Shown piece by piece: positions 59,501 to 64,000 of a stretch of 64,000 bases of DNA. A program made the position numbers and the translations under genes. The notes below the pieces were generated by a model that saw only the letters and a program-made list of their open reading frames with translations, did not search any database and had not been told where the DNA came from. The DNA comes from Leptidea sinapis. Its lineage: Eukaryota > Arthropoda > Insecta > Lepidoptera > Pieridae. The DNA lies in assembly GCF_905404315.1 (NCBI RefSeq), contig NC_066301.1, positions 7,130,001-7,194,000 on the forward strand, in the 5' to 3' direction. Numbering within the stretch: the first letter of the stretch is position 1; the number at the start of each line of letters is the position of its first letter.

Positions 59501-60812
59501 AGCATCACGAATTTTTGGGTTTTTCAATATTCCTGAGTGGCACTGCATCGTAATGTGTAAGGCGTATCAACAACCACCAGCTGAACGTCCTGCTCGTCTC
59601 GTCCCTTATTTTCATAAAAAAATCTAAAATATTCGCTGAAGATGTTTGTACGGTCTACTGTTAACAAATTGTGTAGTTAATCGTTTTGTAAAATAACGAT
59701 GTAATTATTATATGTATTTATTATAACCGTACAATTTTGGAGGGATTTTATGTGTGAAGCCAAATGTAAAATCATATGCCTGAGTGTATTATTGTAAGAG
59801 TTAGACTTCTGTCTGCAGCAACACCAGTAGAGACGCCGATATACTGGCCAATTGGGCATTGTACAGTCAAATGAAGGACGGCACTTGGCGCGCAACGTGT
59901 TTATATACTTTTTATTGAGGAAACTGGACTCCCTCCAGATTGCAGCAGGTCCTAGCAGCGACACCGGCAGTCTGGCCCACGACGCACTGTACAACCACAT
60001 GTACGATGGCATACTTTGTATAGACTTCTGTCTACAACAGGGGCTGCTACATGAATTCCAGCAATTATAGCGATGCCGACAGTCTTTTCCATGGCGCACT
60101 GCACAGCCAGCTGCACGACGATACACAGGTGTACGGTAATAGCTGATTTTATTAGGAATCATGAGGGTAGTTGTACGTGCTCCGCTAACAGACGACATAC
60201 GCCGCGCTTGGGTTGACAAGCGGACAGAGGCTTTTGACCAATATACGGGCGTAGTAGCTACACCTGTAAACCGTGTTTACCCCCGGTAATATCCTATGGT
60301 CATCTTGTATACCACAAGATTTGTGACTCTCCACCAGTGTTGAAGTTCAAGCGGCTTAACGCTATCATTCATACAAACTTTGCAAGCTTGCGAACGCCAG
60401 TTGAAACCAAAACGTTCACCATGGAATACCAGAATCAGGACCGTTGGAGCAACTGCGCCGCCGCTACCTGACTGGTCTGGGACGGTGGGAGTGTTCAAAG
60501 GTTAGTGGAGTGCATTTTACTTCTTTCCTCATCATTCTTGGTTGATTGCAAGTGGCTATATAAATTCATTTATTAAACGAGCCAAAAACTATCGAACCTA
60601 TATGCAACGTTATTACAGTCCCAAGCAACAGGTGTGTTCAATACGGAACGGGTTTACATACATTGCATTGAGCAAGCCGTACTCCTTTCTGTAGCAGATC
60701 ATGATACGTGAATGCAAGTAGCAGCCCCAGTAGTGACGCTGGCAGGCTGGCCCATGGCGCACTGTACAGCCACATGTATGACGGTACACCGGTGTGCTCA
60801 ATACGTAACGAT
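56517..60812 (-). CDS. acyltransferase-3 / NRF-6-like membrane protein, last four exons (partial)
   Basis: Minus-strand exons: 60812-60683, 59181-59004, 58583-58441 and 56627-56517 (stop TAG). Frames join cleanly (phases 2/1, 0, 1, 0). The product looks like the C-terminal third of a nose-resistant-to-fluoxetine (NRF-6)-type protein, a multi-pass membrane acyltransferase family thought to act in lipid uptake or transfer, greatly expanded in insects. Visible pieces: YSAPWASLPASLLGLLLAFT (family YxxPWxRxxxYLxGLxxG pattern); ALYGAVDRP followed by FTMIFTIVLLGYLF; LAKLSLSILMVHYTF (family L..xLVH helix); and WFVTIFMTLV ... VPLWVLLEMP near the end. At least four hydrophobic segments are visible. The 5' exons lie beyond 64000. 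The family catalytic histidine, normally further upstream, is not in this window. The first exon has degenerate copies at 59800-60136. Confidence 0.78.
57194..57470. mobile_element. MITE with GGAGAGGAGAGGAGA-type inverted ends
   Basis: The left end TTAGGCCTGGTATCCACC and the right end GTGTGGAAACCGGGCCTTA are inverted, with GAGAGGAG runs just inside. The core is GC-rich. Confidence 0.75.
57471..57957. other. last intron of the acyltransferase gene, unassigned
   Basis: No motif recognised. Confidence 0.45.
57959..58270 (+). mobile_element. full-length SINE-A copy
   Basis: CCAGTGGGAGGCTCC to poly(A), with few changes; a good reference copy. Confidence 0.9.
58640..58874. repeat. two tandem units ending GAGTATAACTTC
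   Basis: Two head-to-tail units of about 100-120 bp share TGTTACAGTGATG, GCGCATCTTAAAATTTC and the terminal AAGAAGTATAACTTC / AAGGAGTATAACTTC. They lie inside an acyltransferase intron. Confidence 0.7.
59351..59623 (+). mobile_element. SINE-A copy with internal deletion
   Basis: Both ends present; the segment before the ACGAATTTTTGGG block is missing. Confidence 0.85.
59800..60136 (-). repeat. array of three degenerate exon copies in the acyltransferase intron
   Basis: Three minus-strand segments (about 60136-60020, 60018-59930, 59887-59800) resemble the exon at 60812-60683, sharing GTACATGTGG, CTGTACAGTGC, CATGGGCCAG-type and ACAGAAGTCTA blocks. The middle copy stays open (MPSYMWLYSASWARLPVSLL); the outer two have stops in the matching frame. 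Confidence 0.65.
60240..60500. other. GC-richer unassigned block
   Basis: A 73-codon minus frame (MNTPTVPDQSGSGG...) is open but has no family signature and no convincing splice sites. It may be an unlisted repeat. Confidence 0.35.
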
Positions 60813-60889
60813 CTGAAACAAAAAAGTGCGTCAGATGTAGTCCAAATCATGGCTAACAATAGTTTATGATCATATTGTACCTAGTGTTG

Positions 60890-61450
60890 CCATAAATACT
60901 GAAAAAAGAAGAAGATATAAAACAATTTAGAATAAAAAAGCTTATTCGAAGTGGTCTCCATTGGCTGCAATACAGTCCTTTGAACGTTGAGGCCAGTTAT
61001 GAATAGAAGCACGCACTCTTTCCATGGGAAAATTCTTCACTGCCAATCGTACGAATTGTTTAACTCCACATTATCAAGGCGCAAGAGCAAGCCGTACTCG
61101 TAATACCCCACCAAACCATCACTGAAGTCGGTTAGTGCCCACGTTCACTCTGTCGACTAATTGGGAAGCTTCCTTCGAGCTTTGAGCATACACACTGTCA
61201 TTTTGTTTGTTAAAATGCTGCTCAATTATAAAAAAGATCTCACCCGTAAATAAAAAATTTCTGTGACCTCCCTATGCGTAGCGCTTCAGTAATTGTTTCG
61301 ATTTTAACACCCTATTCTTTTTTAAATTATCAGTTAAGAAATGACCAACACGTCTCTTATAGTCTGCACATCCTGAGTCATCTTTATAAATACGCGACAT
61401 GGTTCTAGGTTCTATTCAGTTCATCTCCCGAGATAAAATATTTTGCTTTC
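60890..61450 (-). mobile_element. mariner-like transposon relic
   Basis: On the minus strand, pieces of a mariner-type transposase are visible: KRRVGHFLTDNLKKNRV with KSKQLLKRYA, IEQHFNKQNDSVYAQSSKEA, a WFGGV remnant, and the end WPQRSKDCIAANGDHFE before a stop. Much of the catalytic core is deleted and frames are shifted. Confidence 0.75.
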
Positions 61451-61494
61451 TTCTTACTGCTTTGAGAGAGAGGAGTTCTCATTGTACCTTTTAA

Positions 61495-61773
61495 TAGCCC
61501 GGTACCAGTAACGGATTAAGCTTACGCGGGGCCCGTAGCAAATTCTTTCAATGAGCCCTTGGTACTATATACTGGAAATAGTCCATTACCGAGTGTCTGA
61601 TGTGGATTGTCTCAGTTGAAAAAGTTGTAACATTTCACGTTTTTTTCCACATCAAGAAATTCAACATCGTAGTTCCTCTCAAAAAATTATGCTCAGACAG
61701 AGGTGAGTGGGACATGCGGGGCTCGTAGCAATTGCTGCGCTTGCTTTATGGCTAATCCGGTACTGCCCGGTAC
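61495..61773. mobile_element. MITE with inverted ends
   Basis: The left end GCCCGGTACCAGTAACGGAT and the right end ATCCGGTACTGCCCGGTAC are inverted relatives. GGGGCCCGTAGCAA recurs inside as GGGGCTCGTAGCAA. Confidence 0.6.
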
Positions 61774-61998
61774 ACAAATATTAATATTACTTTGTGTAAT
61801 GCAATCACATTGATTCGGTTCGCTCTATCACCCCACTCCGATTTAATATCGCAAAATATTGTACAATGTATTGGCGAACAAGAAAACTCAATGAACAATT
61901 GTAATATAAAAATGACAGATTCCAAATTCAATTGTAATATTTTGTTAATTTTTAATTGTAGCAGTATTTATGGCCAGTCTAAGTATATATTATTTAAC

Positions 61999-62256
61999 AG
62001 TGGGAGGCTGCTTTGCACAGAATGCCGACTAGATTATGGGTACTACAACGGCGCCTATTTCAGCCGTGAAGCAGTAATGCGTAAGCAATAAGCATTACTG
62101 TGTTTCGGTCTGAAGGGTTGCTAGTTAATTATAAATTACTAGGCAAATGAGATTTAACATCTTATTTCATTTAACATATTATTGTGGTACGAGTACTACT
62201 CAGAATTTTTTGGGTTTTTCATGAATCCTGAGCAGCACTGCATTGTAATGGGCAGT
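61999..62256 (+). mobile_element. SINE-A copy, 3'-truncated
   Basis: It starts CAGTGGGAGGCTGC and runs to the GTAATGGGCAG block, with no poly(A) end; diverged in the middle. Confidence 0.8.
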
Positions 62257-62512
62257 CTACGACGAAGCCTTTCACCAGATCTCAACCAAATAACACAAAA
62301 GAATTTTCATCTACAAAAAATATTTATGTTGTAAAAGTGGTTGATTCAGTGAATACATTCAAAAGCCAAACTGCTCTATGGAACATCAATTTACTGAGAA
62401 ATTTAACTTCACACTTCTCAAAGAAGAAAATTTTCCATCACATGAATGTATGAGAAAATGATGATTATAATTTCATCAAGTTGTCGGAAGAAATTCAAGG
62501 CCAAGGATCACA

Positions 62513-62847
62513 TCTATATATATAAAAATTAATTGCTGTTCGTTAGTCTCGCTAAAACTCGAGAACGGCTGGACCGATTTGGCTAATTTTGGTCTTGAAT
62601 TATTTGTGGAAGTCCAGAGAAGGTTTAAAAGGTGAATAAATATGAAAACTTTCGGCATGAATAAAAAAACAACAATTTTGTTTTGAATGAAATTGAATGA
62701 ATAGTTTAAAATTAATAACTAATTAGAATCTTTTCATCTGTCTAACGTTCTCAGGAGGTAAAAAACAAACTTAATTTTACCTATAGTTGGTAGATTAACT
62801 ACAGTTGTTAACTATGATGGCAATACAACGTTTGCTGGGTCAGCTAG
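62513..62847 (+). mobile_element. non-autonomous Helitron with intact ends
   Basis: It begins with TC (62513-62514) in TCTATATATATAAAAATT and ends with CTAG (62844-62847) after GCTGGGTCAG; the host bases are A on the left and T on the right, as for Helitrons. The 335-bp body is non-coding. Confidence 0.8.
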
Positions 62848-63544
62848 TTAATAATAATTTTAAGAGACTATAATGTTATGTACCTGTATTTCATGTAATA
62901 AATATCTTCCTTTGTCCTTGTGTATCATTTTATTTGCGTCAACCATACATGCGTCCTTTTGTTGTAAGTTATTTCAGAATGAGCCCTTTTGCTCATTAAA
63001 GTTGCCGATCCCTGATCAACATATTATGCAATACTCACTAAATACCTCTTAAATTATAATAATAATAATAACCTTTATTTGCGAAAACTGCCACCAATTT
63101 TTTTCACAAATACAATAGATATGAAAAATTAACGTTATATGAATAAAAGAAAAAATAACAACACAATTAAAAAAAAGAGATATTGATGCTATAGAAATAT
63201 GGAAGGATTACTTAAATAACTTAGATTGATAACAATTGAGGCAGCAGCTCGATTTGCAAAAAGGGAAATTATCACCAAACGTTAGGACTAACTTTTCTAA
63301 CACTGATATTATGAACTTCCTAGATTTTTTTTCCGTGCAAGCTATCGTGGCAGTAATGTATGAAAATATAATTATAATATTCAAATATTTATCATATCCT
63401 ATATCAAACAAAACTCAAAATTTAATAAATTTATAAATCTTAAAAGAAAAGTTATATCACGTGGTGATGTGGATCCACGCATTTACGTACATCTGCATTA
63501 GCTACACGTGTATATAATAAAAAAAATATAAAATGCATGAGTAA
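62848..63544. other. no gene seen
   Basis: AT-rich; a simple (AAT)n tract lies near 63055-63072. No coding signal was seen. Confidence 0.5.
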
Positions 63545-64000
63545 TATAATATAATATTATACATGAAATATATCCATTAAGATACCCATCCGCACTACAA
63601 TCAAAGTACTTAATTTAGTTTTTGCCCTTATTATTTTATTTTTAAAAGCTTCGTTTGAGTGCAAACTGCGAAGAGGCGGTAGCAGATTATTCCAACACTT
63701 AGTGGCTGCGTAACGAAAGCTACCACGAAATGCCGACATGTGGAAGATGGATATATCGAGTATTATGTGGAATGTTAGCATCACTTCTCCATTTTAGCTT
63801 TTTTAATAGTTAAATAGGGATTTCGTTCTTTATGAGTTGAATTGCAAAGTAGCAAAGTGCAATTTCATACGACTTCCCATTTTAATTAATGATTCTCTAT
63901 TCAAATAAGGAGTAACGTGGTCTCGCCGAGGCATGGAGAAACAAAATCGTGCACAGTCGTTTTGAACACGTTGTATGAGACGTTTAGTTCGCTCCAATCC
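63545..64000 (-). mobile_element. LINE ORF2 C-terminus, cut by the window edge
   Basis: The minus strand encodes TKRLIQRVQNDCARFCF, MPRRDHVTPYLNRESL and, after a frameshift, FRYAATKCWNNLLPPLRSL, the RT C-terminal domain of a Jockey/CR1-like LINE. It continues beyond 64000. Confidence 0.75.

Noticed and set aside
59677..60219. 180-codon minus ORF as an independent gene
   Set aside because: It runs through the degenerate exon copies in a different frame; Cys/Arg-rich content follows from the repeat, and no family fits.

Overview
This is a nuclear window from an insect, almost certainly a moth or butterfly. It is AT-rich, its genes have introns, and it is full of short dispersed repeats of the kind known from lepidopteran genomes: RTE-like LINEs, tRNA-derived SINEs, non-autonomous Helitrons ending in CTAG, and inverted-repeat MITEs. 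Nothing bacterial, viral or CRISPR-like was seen. The species cannot be told from the sequence.

Three host genes were rebuilt by hand from splice sites and conserved residues. On the + strand at 35274-40011 is a complete five-exon ALKBH7 gene (mitochondrial AlkB-family dioxygenase, 247 aa). On the - strand at 52373-44172 is an eight-exon gene for a ZAD-type C2H2 zinc-finger protein (395 aa), with an acidic tail. On the - strand at 60812-56517 are the last four exons of a multi-pass membrane acyltransferase-3 (NRF-6-like) gene; its 5' exons lie beyond the right edge. All splice junctions keep frame, and joined exons complete split motifs (three zinc fingers, the ZAD, and the ALKBH7 catalytic domain).

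Layout: 1-35 kb is a gene-poor repeat landscape. It holds a 5'-truncated RTE element with clear target-site duplications at 7-9 kb, nested SINE-in-MITE insertions, a 58-bp minisatellite, an inverted LINE pair around a tRNA-like foldback at 24.6-25.8 kb, a possible THAP-domain relic, and one short unassigned ORF. 35-40 kb is ALKBH7, with transposon fragments in introns 2 and 4. 40-44 kb is repeats and a broken reverse transcriptase. 44-52 kb is the zinc-finger gene, whose introns hold at least a dozen repeats, two of them within about 25 bp of a splice donor. 52-56.5 kb is mostly empty, with one decayed LINE. 56.5-61 kb is the acyltransferase gene end, including a small array of degenerate copies of one of its exons. 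61-64 kb holds a mariner relic, a Helitron with intact termini, and a LINE entering from the right.

The three host genes do not form an obvious pathway; they look like unrelated neighbours. I did not find a convincing new multi-gene system. The most interesting points are the exon-copy array in the acyltransferase gene, repeats lying against splice donors of the zinc-finger gene, and several foldback structures.
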